The translations under genes and the position numbers were made by a program. From positions 63,456-127,455 of the forward strand of contig NZ_CAOS01000001.1 of the NCBI RefSeq assembly GCF_000315365.1: a stretch of DNA of 64,000 nt. The letters are read 5' to 3'. The notes beneath the pieces were generated by a model, which was not told where the DNA came from, did no database searches, and worked only from the letters and a program-made list of their open reading frames with translations. Source of the DNA: Desulforamulus hydrothermalis Lam5 = DSM 18033 (lineage in GTDB: Bacteria; Bacillota; Desulfotomaculia; Desulfotomaculales; Desulfotomaculaceae). Below, piece by piece: positions 50,389 through 59,721 of the stretch (the first letter of the stretch is position 1; each line of letters begins with the position of its first letter).

Positions 50389-52131
50389 ATGTGGGTACAA
50401 GAAACAAACCCTTTCGGTAACATAGGATTGTCGGCCCTGGTGGCATCAATTCCCATACTGATCTTATTTTACGCCTTGGCCATTAAAAGAATGAAAGGGC
50501 ACATTGCCGGTGCCATTACCCTGGCTTCCGCCATTGCAGTGGCTATTATTGCCTATGGTATGCCGGTAAAATTAGCCTTGCTTTCCACACTGTACGGTGT
50601 ATTAACGGGTTTATTCCCGATCGGCTGGATTGTTCTCTGTGCGGTATTTCTTTATAACCTGACGGTAAAAACCGGTTACTTTGGCATTATTAAAGATTCA
50701 ATTGCTTCCATTACGGAAGACCGCCGTTTGCAGGCTTTATTAATCGGCTATTGTTTTGGGGCTTTCCTGGAAGGTGCTGCCGGGTTTGGGGCGCCGGTGG
50801 CCATTACCGCCGGTATGCTGGTGGGCTTGGGATTTCAGCCCCTTTATGCGGCAGGTCTGTGCTTGATTGCAAACACAGCTCCGGTAGCCTTTGGCGGTAT
50901 CGGCATTCCTATTATTACAGCCGGTAAGGTATCCAACCTGGATCCTATGGTGGTCAGCCAAATGATTGCTAACCAGTTGCCGTTGCTTTCCTTTATTGTA
51001 CCTTTCTGGTTAGTATTTATTATGTCCGGTTGGAAGGGTACTAAAGAAGTGTTTCCGGCTGTTTTTGTCACCGCTGCCAGCTTTAGCTTAACCATGTGGT
51101 TTGTGGCAGCCAAGATTGGCCCGGAGCTCCCCAACATTCTTTCGGCCTTGATTTCCATTGTTGTTCTGGTGGCTTTCTTAAAGGTTTGGAAACCCAAAAA
51201 CATTTGGCGCTTCCCCAATGAGCCGGCTGCCAGCATGGAAGTTAAAAAACATCCCATCGGACGTGTAATCCAAGCCTGGACACCTTTTATTGTTTTAACA
51301 ATTCTGATCGGCGACTGGGGCATCAGCGGTATTAAGTACATGTTAGACAAGCTTACGGTTAAAATCCCCATTGCCGGCTTGCATAACGCAATTATTGTAG
51401 GCGATAAGCCGCTGGAAGTGGTGTACAAGTTTAACTGGTTAGGGGCTGCCGGAACCGCTATTCTGCTGGCGACTGTTATATCTGCCCTGATTTTAAGAAT
51501 TCGTCCTGGTACTTATGTTTCTGTTTTTGGCGAAACTTTAAATAACCTGAAGTTTCCTTTAACTACTATTGCTTGTGTGTTGGGTTTTGCCTATATTGCT
51601 AATTTTGCCGGCATTACCCCCACTCTGGGCAAAGCCCTGACGGTAACAGGTTCTTTCTTTCCCTTTGTATCGCCTTTCCTGGGTTGGCTGGGCGTCTTTG
51701 TAACAGGCAGTGATACTTCTGCCAATGCTCTGTTCTGCAATATGCAGCGTATTACTGCTGAGCAAATTGACGTAAACCCTGTTTTAACTGTAACTGCCAA
51801 CACCAGCGGCGGGGTAGCCGGCAAAATGATTTCACCTCAGAGTATTGCTGTAGCCTGTGCTTCGGTTAACCTGGTCGGCAAAGAAAGTGATTTGTTCAGA
51901 TTTACCGTTAAGCACAGTCTGATCTTTACAGCCATTATGGGTATTGTAGTATATGCCCAGGCATATTATTTAAGGGGGATGGTGCCTGAAATGGTAGAAG
52001 CTCACGCTGCAGCTGCGGCGGCCACGGCGCCTGACAGCGGGTTCAGCCTGGTGGCTCTGGCAGTTTCGGTTCTCATTATGGTTGGTCTTGGTATTGTGGC
52101 AGCTCGTCAAGCCCGTTCCTACCGGGACTAA
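50389..52131 (+). CDS. lldP: L-lactate permease (first copy)
   Basis: 580 aa, 12-14 TM helices; LctP family. Signature blocks: ALAIKRMKGHIAGAIT, GLFPIGWIVLCAVFLYNLTV, DRRLQALLIGYCFGAFLEGA AGFGAPVAITAGML, APVAFGGIGIPI, FVTGSDTSANALFCNMQ. Lactate:proton symporter at the cytoplasmic membrane, supplying the main electron donor if the host is a lactate-oxidising sulfate reducer. AATGAGGGG upstream of ATG. Close paralogue of the gene at 52746. Confidence 0.96.
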   Translation: MWVQETNPFGNIGLSALVASIPILILFYALAIKRMKGHIAGAITLASAIAVAIIAYGMPVKLALLSTLYGVLTGLFPIGWIVLCAVFLYNLTVKTGYFGIIKDSIASITEDRRLQALLIGYCFGAFLEGAAGFGAPVAITAGMLVGLGFQPLYAAGLCLIANTAPVAFGGIGIPIITAGKVSNLDPMVVSQMIANQLPLLSFIVPFWLVFIMSGWKGTKEVFPAVFVTAASFSLTMWFVAAKIGPELPNILSALISIVVLVAFLKVWKPKNIWRFPNEPAASMEVKKHPIGRVIQAWTPFIVLTILIGDWGISGIKYMLDKLTVKIPIAGLHNAIIVGDKPLEVVYKFNWLGAAGTAILLATVISALILRIRPGTYVSVFGETLNNLKFPLTTIACVLGFAYIANFAGITPTLGKALTVTGSFFPFVSPFLGWLGVFVTGSDTSANALFCNMQRITAEQIDVNPVLTVTANTSGGVAGKMISPQSIAVACASVNLVGKESDLFRFTVKHSLIFTAIMGIVVYAQAYYLRGMVPEMVEAHAAAAAATAPDSGFSLVALAVSVLIMVGLGIVAARQARSYRD

Positions 52132-52133
52132 GC

Positions 52134-52160
52134 CAATTGCGATAATATAAAACATCTAAA
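52134..52160. repeat. 27-base inverted repeat, left arm
   Basis: CAATTGCGATAATATAAAAC plus ATCTAAA. The exact reverse complement occurs at 52617-52643. Starts 2 bases after the first permease stop. Confidence 0.97.
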
Positions 52161-52193
52161 GAAAGAAAAAGCAAAAAACTCAAAAGCAAGCTG

Positions 52194-52222
52194 GACCGGT
52201 ACAATCGTACCGGTCTTTTTTT
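52194..52222 (+). terminator. Terminator of the first permease gene
   Basis: GACCGGTAC (52194-52202), loop AATC, GTACCGGTC (52207-52215), then seven T. Perfect stem; it lies inside the segment bounded by the 27-base repeats. Confidence 0.9.
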
Positions 52223-52367
52223 AGCTAATATTAGAAAAAGATTCTTAATAAAAACCAAATTGAAATATTGATTATTCTCAATTTAAGATAAAGTTTAAAT
52301 ATTTTAAAAAATAGTTCCAAATACGAAGGAATTTATCGCTAGATGTCGAAAAATTATGATTAACTAA

Positions 52368-52380
52368 ATGGTCAGACCAT
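52368..52380. promoter_or_regulatory. GntR/FadR-type operator
   Basis: ATGGTC-A-GACCAT, a perfect 13-base palindrome containing the TGGT-N3-ACCA consensus. Upstream of the second permease and the best candidate site for the two regulators encoded downstream. Confidence 0.75.
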
Positions 52381-52616
52381 CACAATGGTTGACTACTCAA
52401 CCAGAAGACCCTATAATAAGAATTGCATTAATTAATTAACAATTTAAAATCTTGCAAAGATAACTAAATAAATTGAAGAATTATAATTTGGTGTATTTGC
52501 TTGTTCAACAAAACATTTACTCATCATTGGTCAAGCCATTAAGCCAACAGGTTATTTAACCTGCAGGCTAATAAATATAAGTGAATGGGGGTGGTAGAAA
52601 ATCAAAATTCAAAAAA

Positions 52617-52643
52617 TTTAGATGTTTTATATTATCGCAATTG
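52617..52643. repeat. 27-base inverted repeat, right arm
   Basis: TTTAGATGTTTTATATTATC plus GCAATTG, the exact inverse of 52134-52160, 102 bases before the second permease start. Together the arms bracket 456 bases. Confidence 0.97.
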
Positions 52644-52745
52644 TATCAGTTTTTGATTTGTTTTGTATTGCTTGTATTTTTGTTTTGCTTACTTTGTGCT
52701 TATGTCTGATTAACGTTTTTTATTAATTGCAAAGGAGAAGATACT

Positions 52746-54545
52746 ATGGAGTGGACCCAAGTCATAAATCCCTTTGACAACTTGTTCCTGTCAGCCCTGG
52801 TGGCGGCAATTCCTATTTTATTTATGTTCTATGCCCTGGCTATTGCCAGGATGAAAGGGCATATAGCAGGCAGTATCACTTTGCTGTTAGCTATCGGCAT
52901 AGCAGTGTTTGTACATGGCATGCCTGCTCAGTTAGCCATTTGGTCTTCCATCTACGGGGCTTTGTATGGTCTGTTTCCCATTGGTTGGATTGTTCTTACA
53001 GCGGTCTTTCTTTATCAGTTAACTGTTAAAAGCGGGCAGTTTGAAATTATTAAAGATTCCATTGCCGCCATTACCGATGACCGCCGTTTGCAGGCCTTAT
53101 TAATAGCATTCTGCTTCGGCGCCTTCCTGGAAGGTGCGGCCGGTTTCGGCACCCCGGTGGCCATTACCGCCGGTATGCTGGTGGGCCTGGGCTTTAACCC
53201 CCTGTATGCTGCCGGTCTTTGCTTGATTGCTAATACAGCCCCGGTAGCCTTTGGCGGTATCGGCATTCCCATTATCACTGCAGGTGCTGTTTCCGGCGTG
53301 GATACCATGGCCATCTCCCAAATGGTTGGTCGTCAGCTGCCCTTCCTGTCTGTTTTTGTACCGTTTTGGTTGGTATTCATTATGGCCGGTTGGAAGGGTG
53401 CCAAGGAAGTTATGCCTGCTATCCTGGTGTGCGGTGTTTCCTTCGCTGCGGCCCAGTGGTTCTCCGCCAACTACATGAGCCCCATGTTGCCTGACATTAT
53501 TTCCTCGCTGGTATCCATTGTTGCGATGGTGCTTTTCTTGAGAAAATGGAAGCCCCAAAATATCTGGCGTTTTAAGGATGAACCCCCTGCAACACTTGAA
53601 GTAAGGAAACACTCCTTCGGTACGATTGCAAAAGCCTGGTCGCCCTTTATTGTATTAACTATTTTGATCGGAGACTGGGGTCTCAAATCGGTAAAAACAT
53701 TGCTGGATGTAGTAACCGTTAAAATTCCCTTTGATGCCGTTAACAAAATGATTATTGCAGGCGGCAAGCCCATCGAGGTGGTTTATAAATTTAACTACCT
53801 GTCTGCTGCCGGCACAGCCATCTTAATATCCGCCATTATCACGGCCTTTATTCTTAAGATTAGCTTCGGTGATTTTATTAAGACTTTCCAGGAAACCGTA
53901 AAAAGCCTGGTCTTCCCGTTAATTACCATTGCCTGCGTACTGGCCTTTGCTTATGTTGCCAACTGGTCAGGTATGACACCCACGCTGGGTAAGGCTTTTA
54001 CCGTTACCGGTGCTTTGTTCCCGCTGGTAGCCCCCATCCTTGGTTGGTTGGGCGTGTTTGTAACCGGTTCTGATACTTCTGCCAACGCTTTGTTTGGTAA
54101 GATGCAGGCGGTAACAGCGGCTGACATCGGAGTGGATCCTGTGCTGACGGTGGCTGCCAACAGCTCCGGCGGTGTGGCTGCCAAAATGATTTCTCCCCAG
54201 TCCATTGCTGTGGCAACCGCTGCCTGCAACCTGGTGGGTAAAGAAGGCGACCTGTTCCGCTTTACCGTGCTGCATAGTTTGTTCTTTACCGCTATTATTT
54301 GCGTCATCACATACTTGCAGGCTTATGTATTAACCTGGATGATTCCGGTATATGAAACAGCCAAGCAGGCTGTGGCTAACGCTTCTCCCCAGGCTGCCGC
54401 AGCCGCGGAAGCTGCTCTGCGCAGCCAGGGTATGTTGATTCTGGCCGTAACCGCTGTAGTGGTTCTGGGTATTGCCGTATACGCCTACAAACAAGTGGGC
54501 GGCGGCAAATTTGGCAAAGAAAGTGCCAAGATCAGCGTTCACTAA
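52746..54545 (+). CDS. lldP: L-lactate permease (second copy)
   Basis: 599 aa, LctP family, strongly similar along its whole length to the first copy (QVINPFDNLFLSALVAAIPI, DRRLQALLIAFCFGAFLEGA AGFGTPVAITAGML, APVAFGGIGIPI, FVTGSDTSANALFGKMQ). The C-terminus is longer and Ala-rich (ASPQAAAAAEAALRSQG). AAAGGAGAAG precedes the ATG. Two differentially controlled permeases, perhaps of different affinity or substrate range (glycolate is also carried by this family). Confidence 0.96.
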   Translation: MEWTQVINPFDNLFLSALVAAIPILFMFYALAIARMKGHIAGSITLLLAIGIAVFVHGMPAQLAIWSSIYGALYGLFPIGWIVLTAVFLYQLTVKSGQFEIIKDSIAAITDDRRLQALLIAFCFGAFLEGAAGFGTPVAITAGMLVGLGFNPLYAAGLCLIANTAPVAFGGIGIPIITAGAVSGVDTMAISQMVGRQLPFLSVFVPFWLVFIMAGWKGAKEVMPAILVCGVSFAAAQWFSANYMSPMLPDIISSLVSIVAMVLFLRKWKPQNIWRFKDEPPATLEVRKHSFGTIAKAWSPFIVLTILIGDWGLKSVKTLLDVVTVKIPFDAVNKMIIAGGKPIEVVYKFNYLSAAGTAILISAIITAFILKISFGDFIKTFQETVKSLVFPLITIACVLAFAYVANWSGMTPTLGKAFTVTGALFPLVAPILGWLGVFVTGSDTSANALFGKMQAVTAADIGVDPVLTVAANSSGGVAAKMISPQSIAVATAACNLVGKEGDLFRFTVLHSLFFTAIICVITYLQAYVLTWMIPVYETAKQAVANASPQAAAAAEAALRSQGMLILAVTAVVVLGIAVYAYKQVGGGKFGKESAKISVH

Positions 54546-54551
54546 AAAATA

Positions 54552-54590
54552 AATAGAGAGTTATGGGGTATAACCCCATAACTCTCTATT
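54552..54590 (+). terminator. Terminator of the second permease gene
   Basis: AATAGAGAGTTATGGGG (54552-54568), 5-base loop, CCCCATAACTCTCTATT (54574-54590). Perfect 17-bp stem; a TTTTTT follows at about 54600. Confidence 0.88.
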
Positions 54591-54673
54591 ATTAAACAGT
54601 TTTTTGTGCTTTTTTTCCTTATTGTGTGTTATGATAATTTAATAAATTTAATAAAAGACCTGGAGTGCTGCCT

Positions 54674-55405
54674 GTGGAATTTAAACCTATTAAAGCTAAA
54701 AAAATTTATGAAGAAATTGTCGAGCAAATTAAAGGCATGATTGCCCGGGGTGAGCTCAATCCAGGCGACAAACTTCTTCCGGAACGAGAACTGGCAGAGC
54801 GCATGCAGGTAGGACGATCGGCGGTACGTGAAGCCTACCGGGCTTTGGAAGCCATTGGCATTATAGAAATCCGGCCGGGGGAGGGTACCTTTGTCCGCAA
54901 ATTGGGCAATAAACCGATGACTGATATTATGTCGTTGGCGGTCATGACCGGTAAGGATACGCTTTTTGAATTGCTGGAATTAAGAAAAATTATTGAAACA
55001 GAAGCAGCGGCCCTGGCTGCCGCCAGAAGGACGGAAGAAGACTTAAAGGCAATTAAAAGTTGTCTTGATCAAATGAAACTGGATATTGAAAGCGGTAACC
55101 TGGGGGATTTATCCGATATTAAGTTTCATTATGCCATTGCGGACGCAGCTCACAATTCACTGCTGACTCGACTGATGAATTCCATTACAGAAACCATGAA
55201 AAAAGAAATGAAGACCATCAGAGGACATCTTTACCTGACCCCCGGCACACCCCAAAGACTATACCAGCAGCATGAGTTAATTTATGAAGCTATTTATAAC
55301 GGCAATCAGCAAACTGCTCGCACTTCTATGTTTACTCATCTGTCCGGCGCTGAACAGCGTTTAAAAGAAATCATAACTGGCCAAAAATTATTGACTAAGG
55401 TTTGA
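54674..55405 (+). CDS. FadR-subfamily GntR regulator (first copy)
   Basis: 243 aa from GTG 54674 (GGAG 8 bases upstream; the paralogue has the same VEF start and spacing). Winged HTH (KKIYEEIVEQIKGMIARGEL, PGDKLLPERELAERMQVGRS AVREAYRALEAIGIIEI) and a C-terminal FCD ligand-binding helical domain (ELLELRKIIETEAAALAAAR, IKFHYAIADAAHNSL with Asp/His metal ligands). Likely LldR-type control of the permeases; a lactate ligand is inferred. Confidence 0.94.
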   Translation: MEFKPIKAKKIYEEIVEQIKGMIARGELNPGDKLLPERELAERMQVGRSAVREAYRALEAIGIIEIRPGEGTFVRKLGNKPMTDIMSLAVMTGKDTLFELLELRKIIETEAAALAAARRTEEDLKAIKSCLDQMKLDIESGNLGDLSDIKFHYAIADAAHNSLLTRLMNSITETMKKEMKTIRGHLYLTPGTPQRLYQQHELIYEAIYNGNQQTARTSMFTHLSGAEQRLKEIITGQKLLTKV

Positions 55406-55435
55406 ACCCGGTGCCAATACCGGGTTTAAATTTTA
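55405..55435 (+). terminator. Terminator of the first GntR gene
   Basis: AACCCGGT (55405-55412), loop GCCAAT, ACCGGGTT (55419-55426), then TAAATTTT. Confidence 0.7.
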
Positions 55436-55552
55436 AAGTCAAGTTTTCCGGGTCTAAATGAAAAATTTCTTATTCTAAAAGTATTTACAATTATTTGTTA
55501 GTTACATTATGATTATTTTAAGTTGGGCAAATTGTATTTTGGAGTGTTTATT

Positions 55553-56275
55553 GTGGAATTTAGACCAATAAAAACCAAAAAAATATATGAAGAAATTGTT
55601 GAACAAATTAAGCAAATGATTGCTCGGGGTGAGCTTACCCCGGGTGATAAGCTGTTGCCGGAACGTGAACTGGCCGACCGGCTTCAGGTGGGACGTTCGG
55701 CGGTGCGCGAGGCTTACCGGGCCTTGGAAGCCATTGGCGTGATTGAGATCAGACCGGGCGAGGGTACCTTTGTGCGTGAACTGGGTACCAAATGTATGAC
55801 CGATATCATGTCTTTGGCTGTTTCTACCGGCAAAGATACTTTGTTTGAACTGTTAGAATTAAGAAAAATCATTGAAACTGAGGCTGCTGCCCTGGCAGCT
55901 ATGCGCAGAACCAAAGAAGACTTAAAAAATATTAAATATTGGTTAGATAAAATGAATGAAGATATAAATCAAGGAAGCTTAGGTGATTTGTCGGATATAA
56001 AATTTCACTATGCTATCGCAGCTGCAGCTCACAATTCTTTGCTGATGAAAATTATGAATTCTATATCTGAAACCATGAAAAGAGAAATGAAAGTTGTCAG
56101 ACAAAAGTTATATTTAACCCCGGGTACTCCCAGAAGCTTGTATGAGCAGCACCTGATTATTTATGATGCCATAGTAAGCGGTGATGAAGCAAAAGCCCGG
56201 GAAGCCATGCTCATGCATTTAAACAGGGCCGAAAAAGGTCTTATACAAAATATGAACATAACCGTAAAATCTTAA
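55553..56275 (+). CDS. FadR-subfamily GntR regulator (second copy)
   Basis: 240 aa from GTG 55553 (TTGGAG 8 bases upstream). Nearly collinear with the gene at 54674, with the same HTH core (LPERELADRLQVGRSAVREA) and FCD domain (IKFHYAIAAAAHNSL; the Asp of the first copy's ADAAH is Ala here). That change next to the ligand site may alter effector response. Separate terminators suggest independent expression of the two regulators. Confidence 0.94.
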   Translation: MEFRPIKTKKIYEEIVEQIKQMIARGELTPGDKLLPERELADRLQVGRSAVREAYRALEAIGVIEIRPGEGTFVRELGTKCMTDIMSLAVSTGKDTLFELLELRKIIETEAAALAAMRRTKEDLKNIKYWLDKMNEDINQGSLGDLSDIKFHYAIAAAAHNSLLMKIMNSISETMKREMKVVRQKLYLTPGTPRSLYEQHLIIYDAIVSGDEAKAREAMLMHLNRAEKGLIQNMNITVKS

Positions 56276-56279
56276 TCAT

Positions 56280-56306
56280 AACCCGGCTCGGCTGGGTTTC
56301 TTGCTT
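56280..56306 (+). terminator. Terminator of the second GntR gene
   Basis: AACCCGGCTCGGCTGGGTT hairpin (outer AACCC/GGGTT, inner GC pairs) followed by TCTTGCTTTT, just after the stop. Confidence 0.6.
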
Positions 56307-56360
56307 TTCAGCATTTTTATGCCATATAATGAACAAAGAAACTGGGTACGGGGGTATAAA

Positions 56361-57782
56361 ATGGGTCCGGCTATTGATAAAACTTTGCTCAGGGCGCTGC
56401 CCAAAATTGATGAAGTGATGAAGCAGCATCAGGTAAACCGCTTATTGGAGATGCATCCCAGATCAATTGTGGTGGACGGGATCAGGGAAGCTGTAGAGCT
56501 AATACGGCAAGATATTTTAAAAGGAAGTTTTAACAGTGACCCGGCTAATCTCTTTGATCTGGTGATTGAACGGGCCCTTAAGCAGGTGGCGGCGGCCACC
56601 AGACCCAATTTGCGCCGGGTGATCAACGGTACCGGCGTGGTATTGCATACCAACCTGGGACGAGCCTTGCTCTCTGAAGCTGCCCGCCAGGCAGTTGATG
56701 CGGTGGCAGCGGTCTATTGCAACTTGGAATTTAATTTGGCAACAGGTAAAAGGGGTTCCCGCTATGAGCCCCTGGAGGAGCTGCTGGTACGCTTAACCGG
56801 CGCTGAAGCAGCGCTGGTGGTTAACAACAACGCTGCGGCAGTGCTGCTGGCGTTGGGTACCCTGGCCAGGGGAAAAGAAGTAATTGTCTCCCGGGGGCAG
56901 CTGGTGGAAATAGGGGGATCCTTTAGAATTCCTGATGTTATGGAACAAAGCGGGGCCAGTCTGGTTGAGGTGGGTACCACCAATAAAACCCACCCCCGGG
57001 ATTATCGCAACAGTATTTCGGAAAACACTGCTCTGCTGCTGCATGTACATACCAGCAATTACCGTATTGTGGGTTTTACCCGGGAGACAACAGTTGCCGA
57101 ACTGGTAGAAATCGGCAGGGAATATAACTTGCCGGTAATGTCCGATTTGGGCAGCGGATTTTTGGTTGATCTGGCAAAGTACGGTTTGCCGGTGGAACCA
57201 AGCGTGCAGGATACGGTAGCAGCGGGAGCTGATGTGGTAACTTTTTCCGGCGATAAATTGCTGGGCGGGCCCCAGGCAGGCATTATTGTAGGCAAGCGCA
57301 AGCATATCGAAAAAATGAAACAAAATCCCCTTACCAGGGCGGTCCGTATTAATAAGTTTACCGTCGCGGCCCTGGAAGCCACTCTCAGGGATTATTTGGA
57401 TGCAGAGCGGGTGCTTGAAAAAATTCCCACCCTTAAAATGTTGACGGAACCGGTTCAAACCATATACGAAAGAGCGGAAGCGCTGGTTAACGGATTGCGC
57501 CCTAAGCTAACAACCAGGGTAGAGTTAAAGATTATGCAGGGTTATTCCCAGGTGGGCGGGGGATCCATGCCCACTGCTGAACTGCCGACATATTTAATGT
57601 CCTGCTTACCGGCTCGGATGTCAGCGGATGAACTGGCGCAACGTTTGCGCCAGACGGATCCTGCTGTGGTGGGACGCTTGCAAGACGGCTGTTTTTTGGT
57701 GGATTTAAGAACGGTGCAGCCTGATGAGATAGACCTGCTGGCGGCAGTGATGGCAGACATATTAAATTCTGCAGGGGGGTAA
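56361..57782 (+). CDS. selA: L-seryl-tRNA(Sec) selenium transferase
   Basis: 473 aa from ATG 56361 (GGGGGT upstream); the longer in-frame start begins in the preceding terminator region. PLP-dependent fold: RRVINGTGVVLHTNLGRALL, GSRYEPLEELL, VNNNAAAVLLAL, VEVGTTNKTHPRDY, and the PLP lysine in TFSGDKLLGGPQAG. Converts seryl-tRNA(Sec) to selenocysteyl-tRNA with selenophosphate. selB follows after 7 bases. Confidence 0.97.
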   Translation: MGPAIDKTLLRALPKIDEVMKQHQVNRLLEMHPRSIVVDGIREAVELIRQDILKGSFNSDPANLFDLVIERALKQVAAATRPNLRRVINGTGVVLHTNLGRALLSEAARQAVDAVAAVYCNLEFNLATGKRGSRYEPLEELLVRLTGAEAALVVNNNAAAVLLALGTLARGKEVIVSRGQLVEIGGSFRIPDVMEQSGASLVEVGTTNKTHPRDYRNSISENTALLLHVHTSNYRIVGFTRETTVAELVEIGREYNLPVMSDLGSGFLVDLAKYGLPVEPSVQDTVAAGADVVTFSGDKLLGGPQAGIIVGKRKHIEKMKQNPLTRAVRINKFTVAALEATLRDYLDAERVLEKIPTLKMLTEPVQTIYERAEALVNGLRPKLTTRVELKIMQGYSQVGGGSMPTAELPTYLMSCLPARMSADELAQRLRQTDPAVVGRLQDGCFLVDLRTVQPDEIDLLAAVMADILNSAGG

Positions 57783-57789
57783 ACCGGTT

Positions 57790-59700
57790 ATGAAATATAT
57801 TGTAATTGGTACCGCCGGTCATGTGGATCACGGCAAAACGCAATTAATTAAAACTTTAACCGGTACCGATACAGACAGGCTAAAGGAAGAAAAAGAAAGA
57901 GGCATCTCCATAGAATTGGGTTTTGCCCAGCTCAAGCTGCCCAGCGGCAAACAGGCAGGCATTGTTGATGTGCCGGGGCATGAGCGTTTTATAAAAAATA
58001 TGTTGGCCGGGGTGGGCGGCATTGACCTGGTTTTGCTGGTTATTGCCGCTGATGAGGGTGTGATGCCCCAGACCCGGGAACACATGGATATTATCCAGTT
58101 ACTGCAGGTTAAAAAGGGCATTGTAGTGATAACCAAGACAGATCTGGTGGATGATGAATGGCTGGCTATGGTTACCGAGGAGATAAAAGAATTTCTCCGG
58201 CCTACCGTGCTGAGTCAAGCCCCGCTGGTGCCGGTATCCGCCCTTACGGGGCAAGGGATTTCCCGGTTATTGCAGTACATTGATAAGCTGGTAGACGACA
58301 CCGAGGAAAGGAACAGCGGCGGCCAGTTAAGATTGCCGGTGGACAGGGTGTTTTCCGTTACCGGTTTTGGTACGGTGGTCACCGGCACTTTGCGAACCGG
58401 TACAATTACAGTGGGGGACAGTGTGCAAATTATGCCGCAGGGCCTGGTAAGCCGGGTGCGCTCCCTGCAGGTGCACGGCCGAAAGGTAGAACAGGCCAAA
58501 GCGGGGCAGCGTACCGCAGTAAACTTATCAGGGGTGGAAGTGGAACAAATAAAAAGGGGCAGTGTTCTTGTTACCCCGGGTTCAGTCAAGCCTTCTCACC
58601 GGATGGATGTCCGGCTGCTGCTGCTGGCCAACGCTCCCAAAGAGTTGAAAAACCGGGCCAGGGTTAGGCTTTACCTGGGTACCGATGAAATACTGGGCCG
58701 GGTCAGGTTGCTGGACAGGGAGGAACTGGAACCGGGACAAGAGGTCTATGCCCAGTTAGAGCTGGAGGAACAGGCGGTGGCTGGCAAAGGTGACCGTTTT
58801 GTAATCCGGTCTTATTCGCCTATGCGAACCATTGGCGGAGGAGTTATTTTAGATGCCAATGCCCCAAAACATAAAAGATTCCAGCCGGCCGTGCTGGAGG
58901 CACTGGCCACCAAAGAGCTGGGTACCCCGGAGGAATTGGTGAACCAGTTTTTGGCCGGCCGACAGGCCTTATTTTCTGTTGAAGAAGTTGTCAAAGGTAC
59001 CGGTTTGCCGGCGCCGGAAGTTGCATTAGCTATAGAAAAACTGGCTGCCGACCGGCAAATTAAAGTGGTGCCGGCGGATCAAAAAGAGTTGGTGGTATCC
59101 CGGCAGGTTTATGATAACTGGAGTCGGGAAATTATCTCGATGACAGAAAACTACCAGCAGCAATATCCCTTAAGAGAGGGTTTGCCTAAAGAAGAACTGC
59201 GTTCCCGAAAATTTTCCTTCATTAATACAAAAAACTTTCAGCATCTCTTACAGTCTTTGGAGGCGGCGGGACTTATTGCACTATACGACAAAACGATTGC
59301 CAGTCCCAGGCTAACCGGCCGGTTGACCGCCGAACAGCAAAGGTTGGTTGATGCTTTGGTTAAGGCTATGCATGACGGGCAGTTTCAACCCCCTGCCTGG
59401 CATGATATTATAAAAAGCCATAAATTAAAAGAACCGGAGGCCCAGGAATATTTGCAATACCTGCTGCGAACAGGCCAACTGGTGAAACTGGCAGATGAAG
59501 AGCTGTATTATTCTGCTGCACGTTACCGGCAGGCTCGCCAAAAAATAGTTGATTTTTTGCGGCATAATAAAGAAATTTCGGTTGCGCAAACCCGAGATTT
59601 GTTGCATACCTCCCGCAAGTTCACCCTGCCCTTGTTGGAATCGCTGGACCGTGAAAGGGTAACCCGACGGGTTGGCGATAACCGGGTGCTGATTCAGTAA
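57790..59700 (+). CDS. selB: Selenocysteine-specific elongation factor
   Basis: 636 aa. EF-Tu-like GTPase (GTAGHVDHGKTQLIKTLTGT, GISIELGFAQL, DVPGHERFIKNMLAG, TKTDLVDD), domains II-III, then the C-terminal winged-helix repeats that bind the SECIS hairpin (GLPKEELRSRKFSFINTKNF, EISVAQTRDLLHTSRK). Delivers Sec-tRNA to in-frame UGA codons. With selA it shows that the host makes selenoproteins, but neither selC nor selD nor a convincing UGA-containing selenoprotein lies in this window. Confidence 0.97.
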   Translation: MKYIVIGTAGHVDHGKTQLIKTLTGTDTDRLKEEKERGISIELGFAQLKLPSGKQAGIVDVPGHERFIKNMLAGVGGIDLVLLVIAADEGVMPQTREHMDIIQLLQVKKGIVVITKTDLVDDEWLAMVTEEIKEFLRPTVLSQAPLVPVSALTGQGISRLLQYIDKLVDDTEERNSGGQLRLPVDRVFSVTGFGTVVTGTLRTGTITVGDSVQIMPQGLVSRVRSLQVHGRKVEQAKAGQRTAVNLSGVEVEQIKRGSVLVTPGSVKPSHRMDVRLLLLANAPKELKNRARVRLYLGTDEILGRVRLLDREELEPGQEVYAQLELEEQAVAGKGDRFVIRSYSPMRTIGGGVILDANAPKHKRFQPAVLEALATKELGTPEELVNQFLAGRQALFSVEEVVKGTGLPAPEVALAIEKLAADRQIKVVPADQKELVVSRQVYDNWSREIISMTENYQQQYPLREGLPKEELRSRKFSFINTKNFQHLLQSLEAAGLIALYDKTIASPRLTGRLTAEQQRLVDALVKAMHDGQFQPPAWHDIIKSHKLKEPEAQEYLQYLLRTGQLVKLADEELYYSAARYRQARQKIVDFLRHNKEISVAQTRDLLHTSRKFTLPLLESLDRERVTRRVGDNRVLIQ

Positions 59701-59721
59701 AAAACCGGCAGGAGGCTTATA

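Larger units (their letters stand above)
52132..52745. other. Control region between the two permease genes
   Basis: 614 bases without a gene, very AT-rich. It contains a 27-base inverted repeat pair at its edges, the terminator of the first permease and a perfect GntR-type palindrome. Additional near-sites: TGGTTGA-N4-TCAACCA (about 52386-52403) and TGGTCAAGCCA (52527-52537). Confidence 0.65.

Noticed and set aside
56361-59700. A selC (tRNA-Sec) gene close to selA/selB
   Set aside because: I scanned the flanking gaps (56276-56360, 57783-57789, 59701-59721) and they are too short or contain only a terminator; no tRNA-like cloverleaf was seen.
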